DNA of 64,000 nt from Alteraurantiacibacter hainanensis (lineage in GTDB: Bacteria; Pseudomonadota; Alphaproteobacteria; Sphingomonadales; Sphingomonadaceae), in NCBI RefSeq assembly GCF_036321025.1, contig NZ_JAZAPB010000002.1:62001-126000 (forward strand), read 5' to 3'. The translations under genes were made by a program, and so were the position numbers. Shown here piece after piece: positions 24,447-33,668 of this stretch (the first letter of the stretch is position 1; each line of letters starts with the position of its first letter). The notes below the pieces were generated by a model. The model made no database searches and was not told where the DNA came from. It saw only the letters and a program-made list of their open reading frames with translations.

Positions 24447-26714
24447 ATGAGCTTGGCCGACAACAAGAATACCAGTTTCACCGAACGCGAAGCACTGTTT
24501 TACCACGAGACAATCCGGCCCGGTAAGATCGAGATCATCGCCTCCAAGCCGATGAACACCCAGCGCGATCTCAGCCTTGCCTATTCGCCGGGCGTCGCGG
24601 TTCCCGTTCAGGCCATTGCCGACGATCCCGCAAACGCCGCGCGATATACCGCGCGCTCCAATCTCGTCGCCGTGATTTCCAACGGCACGGCCATCCTCGG
24701 CCTGGGCAACCTCGGCGCGCTGGCATCGAAGCCGGTGATGGAAGGCAAGGCCGTGCTGTTCAAGCGTTTCGCCGACGTGGACGCCATCGATATCGAGCTG
24801 GATACGGAGGACCCCGACGCCTTCATCGAAGCCGTCGCGCTGATGGAGCCGACGTTCGGCGGCATCAATCTGGAAGACATCAAGGCGCCCGAATGCTTCA
24901 TCATCGAACAGGCGCTGCGTGAACGGATGAAAATCCCGATCATGCATGACGACCAGCACGGCACCGCCATCATCGCCGCTGCCGGGCTGATCAACGCCGC
25001 GCACCTGACGGGCCGCGACCTGAAGGACTGCAAGGTGGTGGTCAATGGCGCGGGCGCATCGGCTCTCGCCTGCACAGCGCTGATCAAGTCTGTCGGCGTT
25101 CCGCACGAGAACGTCATCGTGTGCGACCGTTCCGGCCCGATCTATCCCGGTCGCGACGGCGTGGACCAGTGGAAGAGCGCGCATGCGGTGGAAACCGACG
25201 CGCGCAGCCTGGAAGAGGCGCTGGTCGGTGCGGACATCTTCCTCGGCCTTTCGGCCGCCGGCGCGCTGAAGCCGGAATGGGTGAAGAAGATGGCCGACCA
25301 GCCGATCATCTTCGCCATGGCCAACCCCACGCCGGAGATCATGCCGGACGAGGCGAAGGCCGTGCGACCCGATGCGATCATCGCCACGGGCCGCAGCGAC
25401 TTTCCCAACCAGGTGAACAACGTGCTGGGCTTCCCCTTCATCTTCCGCGGCGCGCTGGACGTGCGCGCGACAGCCATCAACGAGGAGATGAAGGTAGCGG
25501 CGGCCCGGGCCATCGCCGAGCTCGCGCGCGAGCGCGTGCCTGAGGAAGTGGCAGCCGCCTACGGCATAAACCAGCAGTTCGGCCGCGAATACATCATTCC
25601 CGCACCATTCGATCCGCGACTGATGGAGCGGGTATCCTGCGCCGTTGCACGTGCGGCGATGGATTCGGGCGTGGCCCAGGACCACATCGAGGACTTCGAC
25701 GAATACACCCTGAAACTGCGCAGCCGTCTCAACCCCACCACATCGGCTCTCACGCGCGTCTACGAAGATGCCAAGGCCAATCCCAAGCGCATGGTGTTTG
25801 CCGAGGCCGAAGAGGACGTCGCCCTGCGCGCGGCCATCCAGTTCCGCGATTTCGGCTATGGCACCCCGATCCTGGTCGGGCGCACCGAGCGGGTGATGGA
25901 AAAGCTGCGCGAACTGCAGGTGGACGATCCGGAAAGCTACGAGATCGCCAACTCCTACAACTACGACGAGATAGAGCCGATGGTGGACTATCTCTACAAG
26001 CGCCTGCAGCGGCGCGGCTATACCGAGCGCGACGTGCGCCGGATGGTGAACCAGGAGCGCAACATCTTCGCCGCCCTGCTGGTGGCGCTGGACAAGGGCG
26101 ACGGCATGATCACCGGCCTCACCCGCACCTTCGCCCAGTCGGCGCGCGAGGTGGCCAAGGTGCTGGACCCGAAGGAGGGCGCGACGCCGTTCGGTATCCA
26201 CATGGTGCTGGGCAAGAACCACACCACCTTCTTGGCCGATACGACCATCAACGAACGGCCCACGGCTGAGGAGCTGGCCTACATCGCCACGGAGACCGCA
26301 GCGGTCGCCCGGCGCATGGGGCACGAGCCGCGCGTCGCCTTCCTCTCCTATTCCACCTTCGGCAATCCGTCGGGCAAGTGGCTGGGCAACATTCGTGAAG
26401 CGGTACACCTGCTGGACGAGAGGGATCCGGGCTTCGAATACGAGGGCGAGATGGCACCCGACGCGGCGCTCAATCACAAGGTGATGGAACTCTATCCCTT
26501 CAGCCGCCTGTCCGGTCCTGCCAATGTGCTGATCATGCCGGGTCTGCAAAGCGCGAACCTTTCGGCCAAGCTGCTGCGCGAACTCTCCGGCGATGCGGTG
26601 ATCGGGCCGATGCTGATCGGTTCGGAGAAACCCGTGCAGATCGCGCCCATGACCTCGCTGGCACCCGACGTACTGACGCTGGCCGTGCTCGCCAGCGCGG
26701 GCATCGTGGGCTGA
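24447..26714 (+). CDS. maeB: NADP-dependent malic enzyme with phosphotransacetylase-like domain
   Basis: The enzyme decarboxylates malate to pyruvate and yields NADPH. The 755-residue protein has an N-terminal malic domain (LAYSPGVAVPV, MHDDQHGTA), a Rossmann domain (VVNGAGASALAC, FAMANPTPEIMPDEA) to about residue 420 and a C-terminal phosphotransacetylase-like domain from about 430 that usually has only a regulatory, acetyl-CoA-sensing role. TTGGAG precedes the ATG at 24447. The open frame upstream is antisense mutS. Confidence 0.95.
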   Translation: MSLADNKNTSFTEREALFYHETIRPGKIEIIASKPMNTQRDLSLAYSPGVAVPVQAIADDPANAARYTARSNLVAVISNGTAILGLGNLGALASKPVMEGKAVLFKRFADVDAIDIELDTEDPDAFIEAVALMEPTFGGINLEDIKAPECFIIEQALRERMKIPIMHDDQHGTAIIAAAGLINAAHLTGRDLKDCKVVVNGAGASALACTALIKSVGVPHENVIVCDRSGPIYPGRDGVDQWKSAHAVETDARSLEEALVGADIFLGLSAAGALKPEWVKKMADQPIIFAMANPTPEIMPDEAKAVRPDAIIATGRSDFPNQVNNVLGFPFIFRGALDVRATAINEEMKVAAARAIAELARERVPEEVAAAYGINQQFGREYIIPAPFDPRLMERVSCAVARAAMDSGVAQDHIEDFDEYTLKLRSRLNPTTSALTRVYEDAKANPKRMVFAEAEEDVALRAAIQFRDFGYGTPILVGRTERVMEKLRELQVDDPESYEIANSYNYDEIEPMVDYLYKRLQRRGYTERDVRRMVNQERNIFAALLVALDKGDGMITGLTRTFAQSAREVAKVLDPKEGATPFGIHMVLGKNHTTFLADTTINERPTAEELAYIATETAAVARRMGHEPRVAFLSYSTFGNPSGKWLGNIREAVHLLDERDPGFEYEGEMAPDAALNHKVMELYPFSRLSGPANVLIMPGLQSANLSAKLLRELSGDAVIGPMLIGSEKPVQIAPMTSLAPDVLTLAVLASAGIVG

Positions 26715-26727
26715 GGCAGAAGCGCGC

Positions 26728-28515
26728 TCAGGTAAAACTGACGATCGCGAAGCTCACCGCCAGCCCGACGAAGATGTTCATCGGCAGGCCGACCTTGACG
26801 AAGTCGGTGAACCGATAGTTCGCCGCGCCGTAGACCAGTGTGTTGGTCTGGTACCCTATGGGCGTTGCGAAGCTGGCGCTGGCTCCCATCATCACGGCGA
26901 TGACGAGCTGGCGCACATCGACGCCGGCGGCCTCTCCCAGGCCGATGGCGATGGGCGTCATGATCACGGCAACGGCGTTGTTCGTCACCGTCTCGGTGAG
27001 GGCAGAGCAGATCGCGTAGGTCAGCAGCACGAGCACGAGCGGCGAATTGCCGATCATCACCGGTTGCAGCCAGCTGACCACCAGTTGCACCGTGCCGGCA
27101 TTGTCCAGACCCTTGCCGAATGCGAGCATGGCGAAGATCAGCACCAGCGTGCTGCCATCGAGGCTGGCCCAGGCCTCGTCCGGTTCCAGGCAGCGCGTTG
27201 CCAGAACCACGGCCACACCCACCAGTGCGAGGACGTCGATCGGCAGGCTCAGCAGCGCCGCTCCGGCCACCACGGAAGCCAGGGTCAGCAGAGCGATAGG
27301 GGCCTTGTGCCTGCGGAAGGACCGAACGGCACTCTCGCTTACCTCGGCCAGCTGCATGTTGGCCTGCAATGCCTGCGTCGCCTCGGACCCGGCCGCCACC
27401 AGCAGCCGGTCGCCCGCTCGCACTCGCACTTCGGGTAGCGTGGGCCCGGCGACATGGCGCGGTCGCGACAGGCCCAGCACGCGCAGCTTGTGCTGCGACA
27501 GCATGGGGATTTCCGCCAGCCTGCGACCCACGATGGGGTGGGTCGACGAGACGACGGCCTCGACGATGCGCAGGTCCGCGGGCCGCTTGGCGCGCGCGGT
27601 GGCTATCCCGCCACCGAGGCCGACAAGCCCGGTACGGAAATCGTTCGCCTCGGCCAGCGATGCGATCTCCTCCGGGCTAGCCGCGACCACCAGCTGGTCC
27701 CCTGCGGAAAGGACGTGGGTGTCCAGCGTATTCCGGTCAAGGTCGCGTCCTCGCTGTAGACCCAGCACGTCGAGGCCCGGGCGCTGGGCGAAACTGGCGG
27801 CGGACAGTCGCTGGCCCACGAACTTGCTTTCGGGGACGAGCGTGAGGTGCGTTAGGAAGACGTCGCTCTCGCGTTCCTCGTCTCCGCTGCGCGGGCCGCG
27901 TCGCGGCAGCAGCAGTGGGCCGAGCACCGCCAGCACCATCATGCCTGCCGCCGCGCCGGCCAGGCCGACGGCGGTGATCTCGAAAATGCCGAACGGTTCC
28001 ATTCCCGCGTCGCGTGCCACGCCGTCCACCAGCAGATTGGTGGACGTGCCGATCAGCGTCAGCGTGCCGCCCAGGATGGATATGTAACTCACCGGGATCA
28101 GCAGCCGCGTGGCCGCAATGTTCAGCACACGTGCGAGGCGCTTCACGATGGGGATCATCACGATCACCACCGGGGTGTTGTTCATGAAGGCCGATGCCAC
28201 CAGCGTTCCCGCGCCGATCTCCGCCAGCGCAAGCCGCGGCTTGCGCAGCGTGCGGCGGATAACCCAGCCGGACACTTCCTCCAGCGCCCCGGTACGCAGC
28301 AGTGCGCCAGAGAGGATGAACATGGCGGCAATGGTGATCGGCGCGCTGTTGGCGAATACGTCCATCAGGTCCTGGCGCGGCAGGAAACCGAAGGCGACCA
28401 TGGCCGCCGCGCCCACCATCGCGATTACGACCGGGGGTCGCCGCTCCGTGACGAAAGCCAGCAGGGTAAGGAGCAAGAGGCCGAGACCGATCTCGGCCGA
28501 GTATTGGCCTGCCAT
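26728..28515 (-). CDS. SLC13/DASS family permease with two TrkA-C domains
   Basis: The 595-residue inner-membrane protein has about ten helices in two halves, with two soluble TrkA-C (RCK_C) domains between them (roughly residues 210-380; ends at LSAGDQLVVAA and VRAGDRLLVAAG). The twin Na+/dicarboxylate-type motifs are seen as NNTPVVIVMIP with GTSTNLLVDG, and as TNNAVAVIMTP with YQTNTLVYG. Relatives carry sulfate, dicarboxylates or other anions; the substrate cannot be fixed here. It lies convergent to malic enzyme, so a dicarboxylate substrate would fit, as inference. Confidence 0.88.
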   Translation of the reverse strand: MAGQYSAEIGLGLLLLTLLAFVTERRPPVVIAMVGAAAMVAFGFLPRQDLMDVFANSAPITIAAMFILSGALLRTGALEEVSGWVIRRTLRKPRLALAEIGAGTLVASAFMNNTPVVIVMIPIVKRLARVLNIAATRLLIPVSYISILGGTLTLIGTSTNLLVDGVARDAGMEPFGIFEITAVGLAGAAAGMMVLAVLGPLLLPRRGPRSGDEERESDVFLTHLTLVPESKFVGQRLSAASFAQRPGLDVLGLQRGRDLDRNTLDTHVLSAGDQLVVAASPEEIASLAEANDFRTGLVGLGGGIATARAKRPADLRIVEAVVSSTHPIVGRRLAEIPMLSQHKLRVLGLSRPRHVAGPTLPEVRVRAGDRLLVAAGSEATQALQANMQLAEVSESAVRSFRRHKAPIALLTLASVVAGAALLSLPIDVLALVGVAVVLATRCLEPDEAWASLDGSTLVLIFAMLAFGKGLDNAGTVQLVVSWLQPVMIGNSPLVLVLLTYAICSALTETVTNNAVAVIMTPIAIGLGEAAGVDVRQLVIAVMMGASASFATPIGYQTNTLVYGAANYRFTDFVKVGLPMNIFVGLAVSFAIVSFT

Positions 28516-28658
28516 CTAGCGAAAACCGCGCGCGAACATGATCCCACTGTCTCCAGGCGCATCGAATCGAGCCAATCGGAATGACGGCACGAGCCGCGAC
28601 TAATCGCCGATCCCGCCAGTGCTGTCTATCCGGTCGTTCGTCGACCGAAGCCGCTGTC

Positions 28659-29345
28659 CTACCAGGGGACGGTGCTGCCGTCGTAGGCGATAAAGGCGTG
28701 TCGCGGTTCGGTTTCCGCCTCCAGCACGTCGAGCATGCCGTTGACGCTCGTCTCCACGTCGATCAGCGCGTTGGGGCCGCCCATGTCGGTCTGCACCCAA
28801 CCCGGATGCAGCGAGAGCACGCCCACCCCGCGCTCCTGCGCGTGGCTGGCAAACAGCGACCGCGCCAGCATGTTCTGCGAAACCTTGGACAGTCGATAAA
28901 GGTTCACGCCGCCCGAGGAATCGTCGATCGAGCCCATCTTGCTCGACATCATCGCGATAGTGCCGCCTTTCCTGACCAGCGGCAGCAGTTCCAGCGCCGC
29001 CTGCGCCGGGCCGACCGCATTGGTCATCACGATGTCGGCAACGTTGTCGCGCGTCAGGTCTTCGAGGGCTTGCCCGCTGTCACCGTAGACGCCTGCGTTC
29101 ATCACCAGCAGGTCCACCGAACCTTCGGCGCACTTGCCCTTCAGGCCAGCGACGGAGTCCTTGTCGGTCACGTCGCACTTCACGATCTCGATGGAAGGCT
29201 TGTGCGCCTCTGCCGCCTCGTGCAGGTCCGCGCTCTCGCTGCGTTCGCTGGCGATCACCTTGTAGCCCCGGCTGGCAAGTTCCTTCGCCAGACCGAGCCC
29301 GATTCCGCGTGATGCGCCGATGATGATGGCTGTCTTGTCGCTCAT
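28659..29345 (-). CDS. Short-chain dehydrogenase/reductase
   Basis: The 228-residue SDR has the cofactor motif GASRGIGLG, the NAG motif (LLVMNAGVYG), the catalytic Ser in IAMMSSKMGS and the YxxxK motif as YRLSK. The C-terminal GWVQTDMGG resembles the carbonyl-reductase/sniffer-like branch, which acts on short-chain carbonyls. No operon partner indicates its substrate; trmB lies 62 bases upstream. Confidence 0.9.
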   Translation of the reverse strand: MSDKTAIIIGASRGIGLGLAKELASRGYKVIASERSESADLHEAAEAHKPSIEIVKCDVTDKDSVAGLKGKCAEGSVDLLVMNAGVYGDSGQALEDLTRDNVADIVMTNAVGPAQAALELLPLVRKGGTIAMMSSKMGSIDDSSGGVNLYRLSKVSQNMLARSLFASHAQERGVGVLSLHPGWVQTDMGGPNALIDVETSVNGMLDVLEAETEPRHAFIAYDGSTVPW

Positions 29346-29407
29346 GTCGCTCCAGTCCTTTCGTGACTTTCCTGCCGAACGGATCGCGGCGCCTGCCTGT
29401 TCCGCCG

Positions 29408-30109
29408 CTATTTGCGGCGATAGCGGAAGTACCAGACCTCGTGCCCCATCTGCGTGCGGGCCTTGTTCTCGTAGCGTGTCTCGCACCAGCCGGAGGGCCG
29501 GTTGCGGAACCCGTCCGGCCCGTCGATCACCCATTCGAACAGGTGGGTGAACCGCCGCATCACCATCAGCGCATGGCGCACGTAGACGGGGTGATCGGTG
29601 CCGAAGCGGAATTCGCCGCCTGGCTTCAGCTTGTCGGCGATCATCTGCACCGGCCCGTCGTTCATCATCCGGCGTTTCGCATGGCGTGCCTTGGGCCACG
29701 GGTCCGGGTGGAGCAGGTAGGCCATCGTCAGCGCGCCATCGGACACGCGCGCCAGCACCTCCAGCGCATCGCCGGCGTGCAGCCGTACGTTGGCCAGTCG
29801 CTGGTCGCGCACGTGGGTCAGGGCCTGAGCGACGCCGTTGATGAAGGGTTCCGCTCCGATGAAACCGTGGTCGGGCAAAAGGTCGGCGCGGTACGCGAGG
29901 TGCTCCCCTCCGCCGAAGCCGATCTCGAAATGCAGCGGACGATCCTCGCCGAACAGTCGCTCCGCCGTGACCGGGCCTTCCTTCGGCACGGCAATCTTCG
30001 GCAGCAGGGTGTCGACCAGCTCCTGCTGCTGCGCCCGCAGCGGCTTGCCGACCGAGCGCCCGTAGAGCCGGTTGAGCGTGGTGGGATCGCCTTCCTTGTG
30101 TGCCGTCAT
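29408..30109 (-). CDS. trmB: tRNA (guanine-N7-)-methyltransferase
   Basis: TrmB methylates G46 in the tRNA variable loop using S-adenosylmethionine. The 233-residue protein has the SAM site FEIGFGGGEHLAYRA, the acidic AEPFINGVAQAL, the conserved HPDPWPKARHAKRR and the terminal FRFGTDHPVY and TRYENKA blocks. The start ATG at 30109 is chosen for family length; the frame is open upstream without conservation. Confidence 0.95.
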   Translation of the reverse strand: MTAHKEGDPTTLNRLYGRSVGKPLRAQQQELVDTLLPKIAVPKEGPVTAERLFGEDRPLHFEIGFGGGEHLAYRADLLPDHGFIGAEPFINGVAQALTHVRDQRLANVRLHAGDALEVLARVSDGALTMAYLLHPDPWPKARHAKRRMMNDGPVQMIADKLKPGGEFRFGTDHPVYVRHALMVMRRFTHLFEWVIDGPDGFRNRPSGWCETRYENKARTQMGHEVWYFRYRRK

Positions 30110-30192
30110 GGGCGGCTCGCTAGAATGCGAGGGGGCATGTTGTCCAGCGCCGCCTTGTTCGCCGGAGCCATGTCGGTTAGGCGCATCGCGCG

Positions 30193-31404
30193 ATGGAACA
30201 GGCAACCGCATTCTTCGAAGGGCAGCCGGTATGGGCGCAGGCGGCCATCGGGCTGATCGCCCTCGCGCTCGTGGCGCTGGTGGTCAACTTCCTGCTGAAG
30301 AAGGTGATCCTGCGCCTCGCCGCGCCGTTCCTCGATACCCGCACCCTGACGGCGGATCGCGCCGCCGCGCGGCTCGCCACTGTCGCCCCGCTGCTGATCG
30401 TGGCGGACGGCATCGAGCTGGTGCCGCACCTCTACCCGGCGGTGCGTACGCTGGTGAGCAACATCGCCATGGCCAGCGTGGTGCTGAGCATCGCCATGGC
30501 GATCAGCAAGGGTCTCGACTACGTCAACGAGGTCTACGAACGGCAGCCACAGGCAAAGAACAAGCCGATCAAGGGGTACATTCAGGTCCTCAAGATCGTG
30601 GTCTACTGTGCCGCGGCCATCCTGGCGATCGCCGCGCTGATCGAACAGTCGCCCTTGCTGCTCCTTTCCGGTCTGGGCGCCATGGCGGCGGTGCTGCTGC
30701 TGGTGTTCAAGGATACCATCCTTTCGCTGGTCGCTTCGGTCCAGCTCTCCAGCAACGACATGCTGCGCGTGGGCGACTGGATCGAGATGCCGAGCATGCA
30801 TGCCGACGGCGACGTGATCGATATCGCCCTGCACACGGTGAAGGTGCAGAACTTCGACAAGACGATCACCACCATTCCCACCTACAAGCTGATTGCCGAA
30901 AGCTTCCGCAACTGGCGCGGCATGCGCGATGCCGGCGGGCGGCGGATCAAGCGCTCGCTGCCGCTGGACCAGAACTCGGTGCGTTTCCTGTCGGACGAGG
31001 AGGTGGCCGACCTGCGCCGTTTCCGCCTGCTGGACGATTACCTTGTAGGCAAGGACAAGGAACTGGCGGAGTGGAACGCGCGCGAGCTTTCCGGCGGGGC
31101 CAACCCCGTTAACGCCCGGCGCATCACCAACATCGGCACGTTCCGCGCCTATGTGGCGGCCTACCTGAAGGCCCATCCCGAACTGAAGGGTGAGGGCTTC
31201 ACCCTGCTGGTGCGCCAGCTGGAACCCACGCCGCAGGGTCTGCCGCTTCAGATCTACTGCTTTGCCGACACCGTGCAGTGGGCCGAATACGAGCGCATCC
31301 AGTCGGACGTGTTCGACCACCTGATCGCGATACTGCCCGAATTCGGCCTGCGCCTGTTCCAGCAGCCGAGCGGGCTGGACCTTGCCGGCCTGAAGGCGGG
31401 CTGA
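30193..31404 (+). CDS. MscS family mechanosensitive channel, YbdG-like
   Basis: The 403-residue protein has about five hydrophobic helices in the first 190 residues, a pore helix ending near LVASVQLSSNDMLRVGDWIEMP, and a large cytoplasmic domain. The inserted segment after the beta domain (FDKTITTIPTYKLIAESFRNWRGM) is typical of the miniconductance YbdG group rather than classic MscS. It should open on membrane tension. It faces ctrA tail to tail. Confidence 0.92.
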   Translation: MEQATAFFEGQPVWAQAAIGLIALALVALVVNFLLKKVILRLAAPFLDTRTLTADRAAARLATVAPLLIVADGIELVPHLYPAVRTLVSNIAMASVVLSIAMAISKGLDYVNEVYERQPQAKNKPIKGYIQVLKIVVYCAAAILAIAALIEQSPLLLLSGLGAMAAVLLLVFKDTILSLVASVQLSSNDMLRVGDWIEMPSMHADGDVIDIALHTVKVQNFDKTITTIPTYKLIAESFRNWRGMRDAGGRRIKRSLPLDQNSVRFLSDEEVADLRRFRLLDDYLVGKDKELAEWNARELSGGANPVNARRITNIGTFRAYVAAYLKAHPELKGEGFTLLVRQLEPTPQGLPLQIYCFADTVQWAEYERIQSDVFDHLIAILPEFGLRLFQQPSGLDLAGLKAG

Positions 31405-31425
31405 CCCCACGACCAGAGACGAGGA

Positions 31426-31506
31426 CGCCCCGGCAGGTGATCCATCCTGCCGGGGCGCACATACCCCCGTCCGGGTACTTCCTTGATCCGGATCGCAGCG
31501 ATCCGG
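31426..31506. terminator. Paired hairpins between convergent mscS and ctrA
   Basis: A 12-base perfect stem (CGCCCCGGCAGG at 31426-31437 and CCTGCCGGGGCG at 31446-31457) is followed by a second short palindrome (CCGGATCGC and GCGATCCGG, 31488-31506). Neither has a T run, so termination may be factor-assisted or the hairpins may only protect RNA ends. Confidence 0.5.
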
Positions 31507-31513
31507 GAGATGA

Positions 31514-32215
31514 TCAGGCGGCTTCGGTCTCTTCCGCGGCATCGGGATCGCGCAGCACGTAGCCGCGGCCCCATACCGTCTCGATGTAGTTGTCGCCGCC
31601 GCAGGCGCTCGAAAGCTTCTTGCGCAGCTTGCAGATGAACACGTCGATGATCTTGAGCTCGGGCTCGTCCATGCCGCCGTAGAGGTGGTTGAGGAACATT
31701 TCCTTGGTCAGCGTGGTGCCCTTGCGCAGCGAGAGCAGCTCGAGCATCGCGTATTCCTTGCCGGTCAAGTGGACGCGCGCGCCATCGACTTCAACGGTCT
31801 TGGCATCGAGGTTTACCGCCAGCTTGCCGGTGCGGATGATCGATTGGCTGTGGCCCTTCGAACGACGCACCACGGCGTGGATGCGGGCGACCAGCTCGTC
31901 GCGGTGGAAAGGCTTGGTCACGTAGTCGTCGGCACCGAAGCCGAACGAGCGGATCTTGGAGTCCATCTCGGCAATGCCGGAGAGGATCAGAACCGGCGTC
32001 TGCACCTTGGCGACGCGCAGCTTCTTGAGCACGTCGTAGCCGTGCATGTCGGGCAGGTTCAGGTCGAGCAGGATGATGTCGTAATCGTACAGCTTGCCCA
32101 GATCGAGGCCTTCCTCGCCCAGGTCGGTGCTGTAGACGTTGAACCCCTCGGTCGTCAGCATGAGCTCGATCGCCTTGGCGGTTGTCGGCTCGTCTTCGAT
32201 CAGCAAAACGCGCAT
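31514..32215 (-). CDS. ctrA: Cell-cycle master regulator CtrA
   Basis: CtrA is an OmpR-type response regulator that controls replication initiation, division and motility in alphaproteobacteria. The 233-residue protein has receiver phosphoacceptor Asp51 (ILLDLNLPDMHG) and a winged-helix DNA-binding domain whose recognition region (KIIDVFICKLRKKL) and wing (YIETVWGRGYVLRD) are nearly invariant in the family. The tail EETEAA differs from the Ala-Ala degron mostly by being acidic, though it does end in Ala. divK is 22 kb away on the same strand. Confidence 0.96.
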   Translation of the reverse strand: MRVLLIEDEPTTAKAIELMLTTEGFNVYSTDLGEEGLDLGKLYDYDIILLDLNLPDMHGYDVLKKLRVAKVQTPVLILSGIAEMDSKIRSFGFGADDYVTKPFHRDELVARIHAVVRRSKGHSQSIIRTGKLAVNLDAKTVEVDGARVHLTGKEYAMLELLSLRKGTTLTKEMFLNHLYGGMDEPELKIIDVFICKLRKKLSSACGGDNYIETVWGRGYVLRDPDAAEETEAA

Positions 32216-32345
32216 TGCTCAAAACCCCTTCATGTCCCCACGAACACGCCCCCGGCTGGAGGTGTTGCCCGTTATTAACCACGCAATTTCTCACCGAAAA
32301 AGGTTAACAAACGGTTTTCAGCGTTAAGACTTTCATACTGAGTCC
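32216..32345 (-). promoter_or_regulatory. ctrA upstream region with CtrA-like and GANTC sites
   Basis: This region is markedly A+T-richer than its surroundings. It has TTAA at 32304-32307 followed after seven bases by TTTT (a CtrA half-match), other TTAA elements at 32275 and 32323, and a GAGTC (GANTC, the CcrM methylation target) at 32340-32344. Autoregulation plus methylation control as in Caulobacter would explain them; this is inference. Confidence 0.45.
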
Positions 32346-32768
32346 TTTGGGTGACACTGAATGTCTCGCCCTTCGGCCTGCGCCGAAACGTCCTTGGCGC
32401 CGGCCTTTCCCGCCAGTTGCGCCTCCTTGCGCGGCAGATGCGGGCTTGCCTTCGCCCTTGCGCTCGCCTTGCCGGCACTCGAATGGGGCGAGCCGTTAAC
32501 CTGTGGCCTGCGAAGTCTTAAGCGCGAATGCGAGGGAGCACCGGAGACGCGCCGCTGGTGTCGTGTGGCGGAGTCGAGGACGGCCAGGGCCAACCGGATC
32601 GAAAAGCATCGAGCATGACCTCGCGGAGGCGAATGCGAACCCGCGACGATGACGAAGCTGGCACCGTCAGTCGGGTTTCATGGCTTGGCTGCGGTTGAAG
32701 TTCACCGGCAAAACACCATATCGTGAGGATCGGCGGCATCGATTTCCAAGCGCCGCCGGCTGAGAGAC
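32346..32768. other. About 420 bases without a convincing gene
   Basis: Short frames exist on both strands here, but none has a ribosome binding site, a recognisable motif or protein-like composition; most are Arg/Ser/Pro-rich, as expected of G+C-rich non-coding DNA. No tRNA or terminator is visible. It separates the ctrA promoter region from a set of orphan small ORFs. Confidence 0.5.
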
Positions 32769-33002
32769 ATGGCGCTCCCGCTTGCTCATGGGAGACAGCC
32801 TTTGTCGGAAACGACCACTATCCTTTCAGTATCGACCCGGACCGGTCCAGCAGCTTCCACGGGGATACCCGACTACGCCATGGACGAGGGTCTCCTGCGC
32901 TTCATGCGCGACCCATATTTCGTTGAAGGCCGCAGCTACGCGACAATCTCGAGCATAGGAGCGAAGGGAACGGACTGCCACGCTCCGGGGCTTTCGAAGT
33001 GA
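32769..33002 (+). CDS. Hypothetical 77-residue protein
   Basis: I do not recognise this product. The second half (MDEGLLRFMRDPYFVEGRSYATISSIGAKG) has protein-like composition and could start at an internal ATG near 32880, in which case it would be a 40-residue peptide. There is no clear ribosome binding site for the first ATG. The end overlaps a 28-codon frame by four bases (GTGA), an arrangement seen in real coupled genes. It may equally be chance. Confidence 0.3.
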   Translation: MALPLAHGRQPLSETTTILSVSTRTGPAASTGIPDYAMDEGLLRFMRDPYFVEGRSYATISSIGAKGTDCHAPGLSK

Positions 33003-33085
33003 TTCCAGCCTCGGAACGGCCCCATTACTTCACAGTCCTCGGAACATTCGCCCTTCTGGCCCTGCTATTCTGGGTGATGTCGTGA
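32999..33085 (+). CDS. Possible 28-residue single-span membrane peptide
   Basis: Starting on a GTG that overlaps the previous stop codon, this frame encodes a polar N-terminus followed by a continuous hydrophobic run of about 17 residues (FTVLGTFALLALLFWVM) and stops at once. The form is typical of small stress-related membrane peptides. It rests only on sequence form and position. Confidence 0.35.
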   Translation: MIPASERPHYFTVLGTFALLALLFWVMS

Positions 33086-33134
33086 TCTGCCTGACACGTG
33101 CAATGGCCGGCACCGACCGCAAAGGAGCCTGATT

Positions 33135-33503
33135 ATGTCCGATCCCAATTCTACCCGAGGTGAGACCGATATTCGGCGAAGCGCGCTATCGCGATGGGAC
33201 GACGAGGGCGGAGCCATATTCTCGGTTCCAGCCGCAGCGGCTGACGAGATTCCCGAAATCTCCAACACCGAGATGGTCCATCTGCGCGTCAGGGTCATCG
33301 CCCTCGAAAACCTGCTCATCGCCGTGTTGGCCGAGGGTTCGGACAAACAGATAGCAGTCGCGCGCGAGATGGCTGAATATATCGCTCCGCGATCCGGCTC
33401 CACGCAGCATCCGCTGACAATTAAGGCGGGAAACCACATGGCCGGCATGATCGAACGCGCGCTGCATTTTCGGACTGTCGAAGCACCATCTCCTTCCCGG
33501 TAG
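33135..33503 (+). CDS. Conserved-looking hypothetical protein
   Basis: The 122-residue product has no family that I recognise. AAAGGAG lies seven bases before the ATG, which supports translation. A Ser/Arg-rich N-terminal 40 residues is followed by a helical part (about 44-75, HLRVRVIALENLLIAVLAEG, heptad-like) and a short C-terminal helix. There is no signal peptide or membrane span. It may form an operon with the two small frames upstream. Confidence 0.6.
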   Translation: MSDPNSTRGETDIRRSALSRWDDEGGAIFSVPAAAADEIPEISNTEMVHLRVRVIALENLLIAVLAEGSDKQIAVAREMAEYIAPRSGSTQHPLTIKAGNHMAGMIERALHFRTVEAPSPSR

Positions 33504-33668
33504 ATGGAATGCCATTTCAGCCCTAAGCCACTGATCACCGGGCCCCTGTGGCGAGATTTCGGTCTAGCTGTACGACGCGGATTTCAGGTAACCTGCGATA
33601 TGCCGGGGAGCCCTGGAATGGGGCTACCTTGCGCATGATCTGCGCCATTCCCTTGCCAATGCGACCGG

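Noticed and set aside
24399..26549. A 716-codon open frame antisense to the malic enzyme gene
   Set aside because: It mirrors a high-G+C gene in the antisense frame, is rich in His and Arg, has no motif and no ribosome binding site. Similar long antisense frames at mutS, rpoN, hisS, prfA and metK were rejected for the same reason.
32361..32618. 85-codon plus-strand frame and overlapping minus-strand frames downstream of ctrA
   Set aside because: They lack ribosome binding sites and any protein-like pattern, and their Arg/Ser/Pro-rich composition is what G+C-rich non-coding DNA gives.
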